Shown here: in pieces, positions 1-7,836 of the stretch
Layout of the letters: each line of letters opens with the position of its first letter
Numbering within the stretch: position 1 is the stretch's first letter
Source: Nannocystis exedens
GTDB lineage: Bacteria > Myxococcota_A > Polyangia > Nannocystales > Nannocystaceae
NCBI RefSeq assembly: GCF_002343915.1
Contig: NZ_NETK01000001.1
Location: 10,626,001 to 10,690,000 of the forward strand
Reading direction: 5' to 3'
DNA length: 64,000 nucleotides
Made by a program: the position numbers and the translations under genes
The notes under the pieces: generated by a model
Told to the model about the DNA's origin: nothing
Database searches by the model: none
The model's input: only the letters and a program-made list of their open reading frames with translations

Positions 1-321
1 CTCGATGTCCTGGCCGACGGAGAGGCCGAGCAGGGCGCTGCCGACCGGGGCGAGCACGGACACGCGGTCGGGGCCGGCGTCGTCGGGGTAGACGAGGGTC
101 AGCTCGAGCTCGCGCTCGCTGCGGCGCTCTCGCAGGCGCACGCGCGAATTCATCGACACCACGTGGGGCGGGAGCGCCTCGGGGTCGACGACGGCGGCGC
201 GCTCGAGCTCGTCGTCGAGGGCGTCGGCGGCGTCGGTGCCTCGCACCAGCGGGCTCGAGAGCAGGCGCTTGAGGCGGCCGAGGTCGAGGCGAGAGATCGT
301 GATCGGTGGGACGGACTTCAT
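1..321 (-). CDS. rnk: Rnk/GreA-like nucleoside diphosphate kinase regulator, partial
   Basis: Reading the minus strand from the ATG at 319-321 gives 107 residues that run off the window edge, so the C-terminus is missing. The N-terminus (TITISRLDLGRL) is the small helical hairpin of Rnk, and the stretch PPHVVSMNSRVRLRE followed by LTLVYP and APVGSALLGLSVGQ is the GreA/GreB C-terminal FKBP-like fold that Rnk shares. Family members bind RNA polymerase near the secondary channel and affect nucleotide pools in pseudomonads; the role here is inferred. A GAGG about 10 nt upstream serves as ribosome-binding site. A hairpin with a U-tract lies immediately upstream in the leader (see 337-366). Family assignment is confident; regulatory role is not. 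Confidence 0.85.
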   Translation of the reverse strand, partial: MKSVPPITISRLDLGRLKRLLSSPLVRGTDAADALDDELERAAVVDPEALPPHVVSMNSRVRLRERRSERELELTLVYPDDAGPDRVSVLAPVGSALLGLSVGQDIE

Positions 322-336
322 GGCGATGGCCTCGGG

Positions 337-366
337 AAAAAAAATGAAGCCCGCCGAACGGCGGGC
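337..366 (-). terminator. Intrinsic-terminator-like hairpin in the leader of the Rnk gene
   Basis: On the minus strand a 7-bp stem GCCCGCC/GGCGGGC (349-355 with 360-366) with a 4-nt loop is followed, after three bases, by a run of eight T (337-344). This is the form of a Rho-independent terminator. It ends only about 16 nt before the Rnk start codon, leaving no room for a promoter between them, so it sits inside the leader of the Rnk mRNA or terminates readthrough just ahead of it. No minus-strand gene is evident between it and ada. Confidence 0.7.
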
Positions 367-448
367 CTCGTCTGCAGGATGCGCGATGGCCCGGGCCCGC
401 GCAACCACGGCCGGCAGGGGCGGGCGGGCGCCGCGCGCGAGGCGAGAC

Positions 449-470
449 GACATGTCCGTTGCGACAGGTG
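449..470. repeat. 14-bp-period palindrome array, 2 cores
   Basis: CATG at 451 and CAGG at 465 are 14 nt apart, giving ATGTCC, a spacer, then CGACAGG. This is a minimal member of the dispersed CATG-N10 family described in the findings. Confidence 0.6.
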
Positions 471-628
471 ACGGTGCGGCGAGGTCGGCGAATGCGGCGG
501 ATCCGGCGTCGTCTGCGCGAGGCGAATGCGACAGCAAGACCCGGAGTGCCCTGCGCCGTCGGACCGGCTAGCGTGACGGAAGCGGCGGGCGGGTCCGCCG
601 GAACACAGCACAGGAGAGCACGAGCGCC

Positions 629-1702
629 ATGTCCACCAAGTCCGCAGCGCGCGCGGCAGCCGTCGTCAGCGACCCTCGCTGGGCGGCCGTGGTCGCGGCC
701 GATCCGGCCGCCGACGACAGCTTCTTCTACTCGGTCGTGACGACGGGCGTGTACTGCCGGCCGTCGTGCGCCTCGCGGACGCCGCGGCCGGAGAACGTGG
801 CCTTCCACGCCTCGGTGGCCGAGGCCGAGGCGGCAGGTTTCCGCGCGTGCAAGCGCTGCAAGCCGGGCGGGCAGTCGCAGGCCGAGCTGCACGCGGAGAT
901 GGTGGCCGCGCTGTGTCGCTACATCGAGGACGCCGAGACGGCGCCGCGGCTCACGGCCCTGGCGGAGCGCGCGGGCCTCAGCGCGTACCACGTCCACCGG
1001 ATCTTCAAGGCCATCACCGGCCTGACCCCGCGGGCCTACGCGGCGGCCCGCCGCGACGCCCGGCTGCGCGAGGAGCTGGAGCGCGGCAGCACGGTCACGG
1101 AGGCGATCTACGGGGCCGGCTACGGCTCGGGCGGCCGCTTCTACGCGCGCGCCGAGCAGGTGCTCGGGATGACGCCGTCGGCCTACCGCGCCGGCGGGGC
1201 GGCCACGGCGATCCGCTTCGCCGTCGGCGAGTGCTCGCTCGGATCGATCCTCGTGGCGGCCAGCGAGCGCGGGGTGTGTGCGATCCTGCTGGGCGACGAT
1301 CCGGACAAGCTGGTGCGCGACCTGCAGGACCGGTTCCCGCGCGCCGAGCTGATCGGCGGCGACCCGGAGTTCGAGCGCCAGGTGGCGTCGGTGGTCGCGT
1401 TCGTCGAGGCGCCCGGGCTCGGCCTCGATTTGCCGCTCGACGTCCGCGGCACCGCGTTCCAGCAGCGCGTGTGGCAGGCGCTCCGATCGATCCCCGCCGG
1501 GGCGACGGTCTGCTACGCCGACATCGCCGAGCGGATCGGCGCGCCGCGCTCGGTCCGGGCGGTCGCCCAGGCCTGCGCCGCGAACGCGCTGGCGGTCGCC
1601 ATCCCGTGCCACCGCGTGGTCCAGCGCGACGGCGGGCTGTCGGGCTACCGCTGGGGCGTCGAGCGCAAGCGCAAGCTGCTCGACCGCGAAGCCAGCGCGT
1701 GA
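629..1702 (+). CDS. ada: Bifunctional DNA methyl-repair protein and AraC-type activator Ada
   Basis: The 357-residue product matches the length of E. coli Ada (354). Residues 30-80 form the zinc/methyl-acceptor domain with Cys43, Cys47, Cys74 and Cys77 (VYCRPSC and CKRCKP), equivalent to E. coli Cys38/42/69/72. Residues about 85-190 are an AraC helix-turn-helix pair (LAERAGLSAYHVHRIFKAI). The C-terminal half is the O6-methylguanine transferase with IPCHRVV, the acceptor being Cys327. In the family the first cysteine takes methyl groups from phosphotriesters, turning the protein into an activator of its own gene, and the second repairs O6-alkylguanine. AGGAG lies 15 nt before the ATG. No alkA or alkB is adjacent. 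Confidence 0.95.
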   Translation: MSTKSAARAAAVVSDPRWAAVVAADPAADDSFFYSVVTTGVYCRPSCASRTPRPENVAFHASVAEAEAAGFRACKRCKPGGQSQAELHAEMVAALCRYIEDAETAPRLTALAERAGLSAYHVHRIFKAITGLTPRAYAAARRDARLREELERGSTVTEAIYGAGYGSGGRFYARAEQVLGMTPSAYRAGGAATAIRFAVGECSLGSILVAASERGVCAILLGDDPDKLVRDLQDRFPRAELIGGDPEFERQVASVVAFVEAPGLGLDLPLDVRGTAFQQRVWQALRSIPAGATVCYADIAERIGAPRSVRAVAQACAANALAVAIPCHRVVQRDGGLSGYRWGVERKRKLLDREASA

Positions 1703-1719
1703 GCGGGCGGTGGTCTCGG

Positions 1720-1771
1720 GGACATGTCCGGCCGGGCATGTCCTCGAATGCATGTCCCAAAGGTCATGGGA
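1720..1771. repeat. 14-bp-period palindrome array, 4 CATG cores
   Basis: CATG occurs at 1723, 1737, 1751 and 1765, each exactly 14 nt after the last. The first two units read GGACATGTCC and GGGCATGTCC separated by GGCC. The array starts 18 nt after the ada stop, and its last core overlaps the stop codon of the convergent cysteine-rich gene. Confidence 0.85.
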
Positions 1772-2597
1772 CGAGGCCGCAGGCGCCGACGGCGGCCAGC
1801 TCGGGCGGCTCGTTCGGATCCTCGAAGTCGTGGCACTCGAGGCCGTCGGGGCAGACGCCGCCGAGCTCGCAGAAGGGCAGGCAGCAGCCGCCCGCGGGGT
1901 CGTTCGGGCACTGCGGGGCGGCGTCGGGCGCGGAGCACATGAGGCCGCGGTCGCAGTCGTTGGCGGCGGTGCAGACGTCGTAGATCCGGCCGCCCTCGCC
2001 GGAGACGTCGGGGGCGCAGACGAAGCCCGCGTCGCCGGAGGCGCACAGCTCGCCCTCGATGCAGTCCTGCTCGAGCGGGTCGCAGGTGGGCAGGCACTTG
2101 TAGTGGTAGTCGCCGAAGCTCTTGGTGCAGAGCTGGCCCTCGGGACACTGCGGGCTGACAGCCTGGCCGTCGCAGACCTGGACGCACACGCCCTGCCCGC
2201 CGGGGATCACGTTCCAGCACAGGAGGCCCGCGTCGCAGTCGTCGGGGCCCGCGCCGTAGCCGCCCTGGGCGATGCACAGCTCGCCGACCTGCGCCGGGTT
2301 GTCGTCGAGCGGCACACACTTGGCGCCGTCGAGCGTGGCGTCGCCGCCCAGGCTGTAGAGGTTGCACTTCTGGCCTTCGGGACAGTCCTGTTGCCAGGGA
2401 TCGCACTCGAAGGCCGGGCCGGGGCCGACGTCCGGCTCCTTCTTGGTCGGGCCGGGGAGCTCGCCGGTGTCGGCCGGCTCGCCGTCGTCGACGTCGTCCA
2501 GCGGCTGGTCGGTGGTGGCGTGACCGCCGGCCGCCTCGCACGCGAGCGCGAGGGCGAGCGGGGCGAGGCGCCAGAAGATCGGGTTCGTCCGCGGCAT
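1764..2597 (-). CDS. Cysteine-rich exported (probably lipid-anchored) protein
   Basis: The 277-residue product starts at the ATG at 2595-2597, preceded by GGAGGA at good spacing. The first 20 residues form a hydrophobic export signal ending in LALALAC, which is lipobox-like though not canonical at -3. A short Asp/Glu-rich linker follows, then about 24 cysteines in modules of the form CDP...DCPEGQKC, as in many myxobacterial secreted proteins with EGF-like disulfide units. No enzymatic motif is visible. It is convergent with ada, and its stop codon lies in a 14-bp-period palindrome. Function unknown; a surface protein is inferred. Confidence 0.8.
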   Translation of the reverse strand: MPRTNPIFWRLAPLALALACEAAGGHATTDQPLDDVDDGEPADTGELPGPTKKEPDVGPGPAFECDPWQQDCPEGQKCNLYSLGGDATLDGAKCVPLDDNPAQVGELCIAQGGYGAGPDDCDAGLLCWNVIPGGQGVCVQVCDGQAVSPQCPEGQLCTKSFGDYHYKCLPTCDPLEQDCIEGELCASGDAGFVCAPDVSGEGGRIYDVCTAANDCDRGLMCSAPDAAPQCPNDPAGGCCLPFCELGGVCPDGLECHDFEDPNEPPELAAVGACGLVP

Positions 2598-2858
2598 GAG
2601 TGCGTCCTCCGCATGGAACTCTAGCGGCAGCGCCGGGCCCGGGCCCGAGGGCGGATCGGAACCGCGACGGACGTCGGCGCCTCGGGGTCCCGCCGGGGCG
2701 CCGGCGCGGGACAATGGTGGGACCGTGGTGCGCGCATTGCCACCGTCGCCGAAGTCGGGGCGAGCGACGATTCCGGGGCAGGCCGCGCGGCCGAGTTGAA
2801 CGCGGGCGCCGGGGCGAGTACGCTGGCGAAATAGGCGGAGAAGGGTGGAGGTGCGATC

Positions 2859-3785
2859 GTGACGGTGCGGGCCGAGAGCCTCGATTTGTCGCTGCGCGAG
2901 GCGCTGTTCCTGCTGGATCGCGGGATCCGGGCGGTCCAGGCCGAGCACGGGCTGGTGGTCGACGGAATCGTCGGTCCGCGGACCCGCGCCGTCCTCGACG
3001 CGCTGCTGCGCCGGCCCGCCGGGCTGCCGCGCGGCAAGGGGATGTTCGTCCGCTCGGTCAAGCACGTCGGCTCGATCGAGGCGATGCTGGCCCGGGTGGC
3101 GCAGACGGGGCTGCGCTGGCTGGCGTTCCAGAGCATCTGGCAATACGCGGACAGGAAGAGCAGCCGCTGGACCGGCTTCGGCGGGCACGCGCAGGCGCTG
3201 CGGGCGGCCGGGCACGCCTGCTGGGTGTGGGGATTCCCGTGGCCGGGGCGCGAGGCGGAATTCGTCGAGGTGCTGCTGTCGTCGGCGACGAGCTGCGGGG
3301 CGAGCGGGGTGGTGGTCGACGCCGAGGCGCCCTACGACGACGCGCCGGAGGCGGCGGCGCGATTGATGGCGCTGCTGCTGCCGGCCGCGCGCGCGGCCGG
3401 GCTGGCGGTCGGGCTGACCTCGTACGGGGCGCCGTGGAACTTCCCGCGGTTCCCGTGGGCGGCGTTCACCGGGGTCGACTTCGCGGCGCCGCAGATCTAC
3501 GACATCGCCAATGATCAGGGGTCCGGGTACCCGCAGCGATCGATCGCCGCCTACCGGGCGCTCGGCTTCTCGCGGGTGATCCCGGCCTGCCCGACGTTCG
3601 GCAAGACCCCCGCGCAATGGACGGCGCTGCACGCGTCGGTCTCGCCGCCCGACGGCGCGGTGGTGTGGTGGGATTGGTACAACAGCACGCGAAATCCGTT
3701 CACCTGGAATCGCGTGAGAGACTTCGAATTGCCGCAGTCGGTCGAGCTCGGCATTGGCGCGACCGCGGCATTCGCGGGGGGCTGA
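2859..3785 (+). CDS. Peptidoglycan-binding-like and glycosidase-like TIM-barrel protein
   Basis: This 308-residue protein starts at a GTG with GGTGGAG 8 nt upstream. Residues 10-50 (VQAEHGLVVDGIVGPRTRAVLDALL) resemble a peptidoglycan-binding repeat (PG_binding_1). The rest has beta-alpha repeats typical of a TIM barrel, with acidic strand ends such as GVVVDAEAPYD and the late motif VVWWDWYNS, resembling glycosidase-like domains of the GH25/DUF1906 kind. No signal peptide is seen, so it is either cytoplasmic or exported by another route. Function in cell-wall or phage-like lysis is only inferred. It stands alone, with 260 bp on the 5' side and about 280 bp on the 3' side. Confidence 0.65.
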   Translation: MTVRAESLDLSLREALFLLDRGIRAVQAEHGLVVDGIVGPRTRAVLDALLRRPAGLPRGKGMFVRSVKHVGSIEAMLARVAQTGLRWLAFQSIWQYADRKSSRWTGFGGHAQALRAAGHACWVWGFPWPGREAEFVEVLLSSATSCGASGVVVDAEAPYDDAPEAAARLMALLLPAARAAGLAVGLTSYGAPWNFPRFPWAAFTGVDFAAPQIYDIANDQGSGYPQRSIAAYRALGFSRVIPACPTFGKTPAQWTALHASVSPPDGAVVWWDWYNSTRNPFTWNRVRDFELPQSVELGIGATAAFAGG

Positions 3786-4069
3786 GTTTGCCGCGCGATC
3801 TCCGGGCGGCGGATTCGCGGTGTCGCCAATGCAGGCACCGCGAGCCCCGCTGCGAACGCGCGCCTTCTCGAGTGCGGAGGGGCCTCGTGCGCGGGGAGGC
3901 GCGCCCGCAAAGGCTGCACTTTGCGCGCCTGCGCCCGCCGTCCGGCCCGTGGGCGCCGCGTGAACCCGCGCAGGTGCTGCCTCTGCGGGCGCGGACGCCG
4001 GGCCATCATCGGCGGAGCGTCTCGGGGGCGAACGGCGGCCCCTAGAGTCGCTCGCGGAGGATTTCAACG

Positions 4070-6115
4070 ATGAAGCGGAGCTGGCTCGGGGTGATGGGGG
4101 CGTTTGTCCTCACAGTGGTGGGGTGTGGCGAAACTGACGCGACGACGACCGAGACGTCGAATGGGACGTCGACCTCGTCGGGGACCGAGACCGGGACGAC
4201 GGCGCCCGGGACGACGACCGGGGTGCCGACGACGACCGGGGTGCCGACGACGACGACGGTGCCGACGGGGACGGGCACGACGACGACCGGGACGACGGGG
4301 GACGTCGAGCCCGAATGTGGCAACGGCGAGCTCGACGACGGCGAGGCGTGCGACGACGGTGCCGGCAATGGGCCGGGCGAGAGCTGCAACGCCGAGTGTG
4401 CGCTCAATGTCTGCGGCGACGGCGACCCGGGCCCCGAGGAGGCGTGCGACAACGGGGCGATGAACGGCGACATGAACAGCTGCAAGTCGGATTGCACGCA
4501 GGCGACCTGCGGCGACGGATTCGTCGGACCGGGCGAGGGCTGCGACGACGGCAATCGGGTCGACGACGACGACTGCACCAACAGCTGCGCGCTGGCCAGC
4601 TGCGGCGACGGCATCGTCGCGCCGACCGAGGCGTGCGACGACGGCAACCAGGACGACACCGACGCGTGTACCAACAATTGCACCCTGGCCGCCTGCGGCG
4701 ACGGATTCGTCGGACCGGGCGAGGCCTGCGACGACGGGCCGGAGAACAGCAACACCGGCGCCTGCACCCTCGAGTGCAAGGAGAACGTGTGCGGCGACGG
4801 GTTCGCCCACGCCGGCGTCGAGGAGTGCGACGAGGGCGCCAACAACGGGCCCGGGGCGGTGTGCAACGCGATGTGCGTGCTCAACGTGTGCGGCGACGTC
4901 GACAAGGGCCCCGGGGAGGAGTGCGACGACGGCAACATGACGGCCGGCGACGGCTGCTCGCCGACGTGCAAGCTAGAGGGCTGCGGCAACGCGATCGTCG
5001 ACCCCAACGAGGACTGCGACGACGGCAAGGACGGCGACAACGACGACGGCTGCACCGACGTGTGCAAGCTGCCCGCCTGCGGCGACGGCTTCGAGTCGCC
5101 GAGCGCCGGCGAGGAGTGCGACCTCGGGCCCGGCAACAGCGACGCCGGGGCCTGCACCGCCGGCTGCAAGGACGCCGAGTGCGGCGACGGGCTGGTCCAG
5201 GCCAACGTCGAGCAGTGCGACGACGGGGCGAACAACGCCGACAACAACGCGTGCAAGGCCGACTGCAGCCTGAACGTGTGCGGCGACGGCTTCGTCGGCC
5301 CCGGCGAGGGCTGCGACGACGGCAACCAGAGCAACGCGGACATGTGCACCAACGTCTGCAAATTCGCCAGCTGCGGCGACGGGTTCGTGCAGGCCGGCGA
5401 GCAGTGCGACCTCGGGCTGCTCAACAGCAACCAGGGGCTGTGCACGCTGGCCTGCAAGAACGCGGTGTGCGGCGACGGCTTCGTGGCCCCGGGCGAGCAG
5501 TGCGACGACGCCAACCAGAACAACAACGACGCCTGCACGAACACGTGCCAGAACGCGAGCTGCGGCGACGGGTTCGTCCAGCCGGGCGAGCAGTGCGACG
5601 ACGGCAACCCGAGCAACACCGACGGCTGCACCAACGCGTGCGCGCCGGCCAAGTGCGGCGACGGGTTCGTCCAGCCCGGCATCGGCGAGACCTGCGACGA
5701 CGGCAACAACATCCCCAACGACGGCTGCAACCCCGGCTGCGGGACCTCCTGCCGCAGCGTCAACGGGCTCAACTGGTGCTACAACCCGACCGCCTGCGGG
5801 CAGCCGTGCAACGCCGTGTGCGCGCACTTCGGGCTGACGCCGGTGGCCGACAAGAACGTGTGGTTCGCCGCCCAGGACTCCGAGCCGGAGTGCCAGGCGC
5901 TGAGCGCCGCGTTCGGCCTCAACGGCATCTCGATGAACAGCTGGACCTACGCCTGCCTCGAGGACGAGTACGGCGACCACACCAACACGCCGCTGGTCGG
6001 GCCGATGTACTGCTCGACCTACGCCGGGTGCCCGAACGAGCACCTCAACAACATGGACCAGATCGGCGTCGCCTGCGGCGCCGGCAGCCGGCGCTCGATC
6101 TGCCCGTGCCAGTGA
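4070..6115 (+). CDS. Cysteine-rich DUF4215-type repeat lipoprotein
   Basis: The 681-residue protein begins with a signal ending in VVGC, a good lipobox, followed by about 60 residues of Thr/Gly/Pro-rich linker. Residues about 80-560 comprise 15 copies of a roughly 30-residue repeat of the form CGDGFVGPGEQCDDGN...DACTNTC, the Myxococcus cysteine-rich repeat (TIGR02232/DUF4215). The last 120 residues (from GCGTSCRSVNGLNWCYN) form a separate cysteine-containing domain ending CPCQ, seen at the end of other myxobacterial surface proteins. Such proteins are believed to be exposed on the cell surface; no activity is known. The DNA encoding its 3' end is tandemly repeated downstream. Confidence 0.88.
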   Translation: MKRSWLGVMGAFVLTVVGCGETDATTTETSNGTSTSSGTETGTTAPGTTTGVPTTTGVPTTTTVPTGTGTTTTGTTGDVEPECGNGELDDGEACDDGAGNGPGESCNAECALNVCGDGDPGPEEACDNGAMNGDMNSCKSDCTQATCGDGFVGPGEGCDDGNRVDDDDCTNSCALASCGDGIVAPTEACDDGNQDDTDACTNNCTLAACGDGFVGPGEACDDGPENSNTGACTLECKENVCGDGFAHAGVEECDEGANNGPGAVCNAMCVLNVCGDVDKGPGEECDDGNMTAGDGCSPTCKLEGCGNAIVDPNEDCDDGKDGDNDDGCTDVCKLPACGDGFESPSAGEECDLGPGNSDAGACTAGCKDAECGDGLVQANVEQCDDGANNADNNACKADCSLNVCGDGFVGPGEGCDDGNQSNADMCTNVCKFASCGDGFVQAGEQCDLGLLNSNQGLCTLACKNAVCGDGFVAPGEQCDDANQNNNDACTNTCQNASCGDGFVQPGEQCDDGNPSNTDGCTNACAPAKCGDGFVQPGIGETCDDGNNIPNDGCNPGCGTSCRSVNGLNWCYNPTACGQPCNAVCAHFGLTPVADKNVWFAAQDSEPECQALSAAFGLNGISMNSWTYACLEDEYGDHTNTPLVGPMYCSTYAGCPNEHLNNMDQIGVACGAGSRRSICPCQ

Positions 6116-6232
6116 GCGGATGCGACGGCTGGCTCTCGGGGCAGGTGGCTCCGGGAGCCCGCCGGCGCTCGATCTGCCCGTGCCGGTGAGCGAACGCGCC
6201 GAACGGCTCTCGGGACAGGCCGCCCGGGAGCC
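6087..6232 (+). repeat. Tandem duplication of the 3' end of the repeat-lipoprotein gene
   Basis: A unit of about 74 bp containing the last codons and the stop of the gene ending at 6115 is repeated at 6161-6232, with a further partial copy starting at 6234. Both copies contain the CGCTCGATCTGCCCGTGCC block and a GGCTCTCGGGRCAGG element related to the 14-bp-period palindrome family. Confidence 0.75.
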
Positions 6233-6271
6233 CGCCGGCGCCCGCGGTGCGCCGCGCGGCCCGCTGCAGGG

Positions 6272-7240
6272 TCAGCCGGAGGTGGACTCGCCCGAGCACT
6301 CCTGCTCGACCCACGTCGGCACGCCCTCGAGGAGCTGGCAGGTGCCCTCGCACGCCGCGGCCAGCAGGTCGCAGTCCGGCTCGGCGATGCACGGGCCGAA
6401 TCGCACGCTGCCGCCGATGTCGTCGCAGTAGGTCAGGCCGGCGGAGCCGTTCTGCTCGCAGGGGAGGTTGAGGCCGACCAGCGGGCATGGATCGCCGGGC
6501 GAAGCGGTGCCGCTGGCCTCGGGCTCGCTCGGGATCGGCTCGTCGACGGCGGCGGGCTGCAGGACGGGCAGGAAGAACTCGTTGCAGCAGCCGTCGAACA
6601 GATCGAGCTCGCCGCAGGAGAACGCCTCGAGCTCGCCCGCGAGCAGGCAGGTGCCCACCTTGGTGTTGTCGATCCAGCAGGTGCAGAGCGGAGCGTCGCC
6701 GGTCGCGCACTGCATCTCGTACTCGTGACCGTCGAGGCAGTCGCTGCCCCAGTCGCACTGCTGCGTCGAGCTGCCGCTCGAGGGGACGCCGCCGAGGTGC
6801 GAGCAATAGCCGCGGCAGACGTCCAGGGCGGCGTAGACGGAGGCGCACTCGGGGGACTCGCACGCCCAGTGGTCGTCGAACGCGGTCGCCTCGGCCTCGC
6901 AGCGCCGGGCGGCCCGCAGCTCGTCCCGGCACTCGTGTTCCGCGTACGTGAAGCCGGCCATGCACCATTCGTAGCAGGTGTAGTCGGCGCGCGAGCAGCC
7001 GGGATCGCGCTCGCCCAGGTTGAGGCAGAGGTCGATGCAGAGCTGCTGCTCGGTCGAGGGGCGGGTGTGCTCCGGCGCGCCCTCGGTCGTCGTCGGTGTC
7101 GTGGTGGGCGCGGTCGTCGACGTGGTCGTCGGACCGTCGGTGGTGGTGCCGGTGGTGGTCCCGTCGGTGGTCCCGGGGCTCTTGGGACCGCAGGCGAGCA
7201 GGGCGCAGACGACGACGAGGGGACGGTAATTTAGGTGCAT
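6272..7240 (-). CDS. Lipoprotein with TTT-rich linker and cysteine-rich domain
   Basis: The 322-residue product has a signal ending in CALLAC (lipobox), then a 40-residue Thr-rich linker. The body holds about 28 cysteines, including CIDLCLNLGERDPGC, CYEWC and CDWGSDC, suggesting a disulfide-stabilised exported domain. I recognise no catalytic motif or named family. It is convergent with the preceding repeat lipoprotein, and the gap carries the duplicated 3' end of that gene. The ATG at 7240 lacks a clear ribosome-binding site but is the only start that keeps the full signal peptide. Confidence 0.8.
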   Translation of the reverse strand: MHLNYRPLVVVCALLACGPKSPGTTDGTTTGTTTDGPTTTSTTAPTTTPTTTEGAPEHTRPSTEQQLCIDLCLNLGERDPGCSRADYTCYEWCMAGFTYAEHECRDELRAARRCEAEATAFDDHWACESPECASVYAALDVCRGYCSHLGGVPSSGSSTQQCDWGSDCLDGHEYEMQCATGDAPLCTCWIDNTKVGTCLLAGELEAFSCGELDLFDGCCNEFFLPVLQPAAVDEPIPSEPEASGTASPGDPCPLVGLNLPCEQNGSAGLTYCDDIGGSVRFGPCIAEPDCDLLAAACEGTCQLLEGVPTWVEQECSGESTSG

Positions 7241-7311
7241 CGGCGGATGCTACGAGACGGCCGTCGAGCGTGGCAAGCGCGGCGACGGGCGATGGATGGC
7301 GAGCTCCCGGT

Positions 7312-7343
7312 GCTGTCTCTCGGGACATGTCCTTCGGCCGCCG
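7312..7343. repeat. 14-bp-period palindrome, 2 to 3 cores
   Basis: GCTG at 7312 and CATG at 7326 are 14 nt apart, and the next phased position (7340) reads GCCG. The central part is GGGACATGTCCTTCGGCC, a half-palindrome pair with loop TTCG. Confidence 0.55.
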
Positions 7344-7412
7344 CCGGATGCCGCGAAACCGTGGTCGGGGCCGGCGAGCCGCGGGCGCGCGCGAGCTCTC
7401 GCCGCTCCCGCG

Positions 7413-7781
7413 CTACTTCGAGCGACGAGCGGTCGGAGCCTTCGGCGCGGGGCCGCGGGGGGGCGCCGGGCGGGTCGGGCCCTCGCCCGTGACGTAGCCG
7501 CCGAGCCGCGCGGCGAGGAGGTCGAAGCGCAGGCGGACGCGCCGGGGCGTGCGCAGGCCCTCGTGCATGGCGAGCCAGGCGTCGACCGCGAGCGGCGGCA
7601 GCCGGGGCAGCACGCGGACCAGGCCGTCGCGGCGGGCCAGCGCGAACATCGAGGTGCCGATGCCGGCGCGCCCGGGTTCAAGACGCGGGTGGCCGGGCGC
7701 CACGCGCTGGCCGACTTCGGCGCGGCGATCGAGCAGGCGCTCGCGCACGGCGAGCGCGGCCAGCAATCGTTCCGGATGCAC
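7413..7781 (-). pseudogene. LysR-family regulator remnant (C-terminal part only)
   Basis: The reading frame encodes 122 residues whose central part (GIGTSMFALARRDGLVRVLP, then LWL-like AWLAMHEGLRTPRRVRLRFDLL) matches the end of a LysR substrate-binding domain, where the effector pocket closes. No helix-turn-helix domain precedes it; upstream sequence is unrelated and the next gene begins at 7837. I take it as a truncated, probably non-functional gene. A short independent protein cannot be excluded. Confidence 0.55.
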
Positions 7782-7836
7782 GCCGGGCGCGGCTGACAGG
7801 GTGCGTCCGCGACCGCGAGGGCATGTGCTCGCGGCG

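Larger units (their letters stand above)
322..628. other. Divergent intergenic region between Rnk and Ada
   Basis: This 307-bp gap separates two divergently transcribed genes and should hold both promoters. It contains the terminator-like hairpin at 337-366 and a two-core 14-bp-period palindrome at 449-470. I see no convincing -35/-10 pair and no gene; short ORFs here have arginine-rich shadow-frame composition. Confidence 0.5.

Noticed and set aside
318..611. 97-codon minus-strand ORF between Rnk and Ada
   Set aside because: Its frame overlaps the Rnk start region and the terminator hairpin, composition is Arg/Pro/Ser-rich, and no domain or ribosome-binding site supports it.
1720..1771. LexA or other classical operator sites
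   Set aside because: The GGACATGTCC palindrome and strict 14-bp spacing do not match LexA boxes or known SOS sites, and many copies lie after stop codons rather than near promoters.
1764..4067. Long minus-strand open frame covering the cysteine-rich gene and the opposite glycosidase-like gene
   Set aside because: Only the part from 2597 down has a signal peptide and natural composition; the rest is an Arg/Pro-rich shadow of the plus-strand gene in GC-rich DNA.
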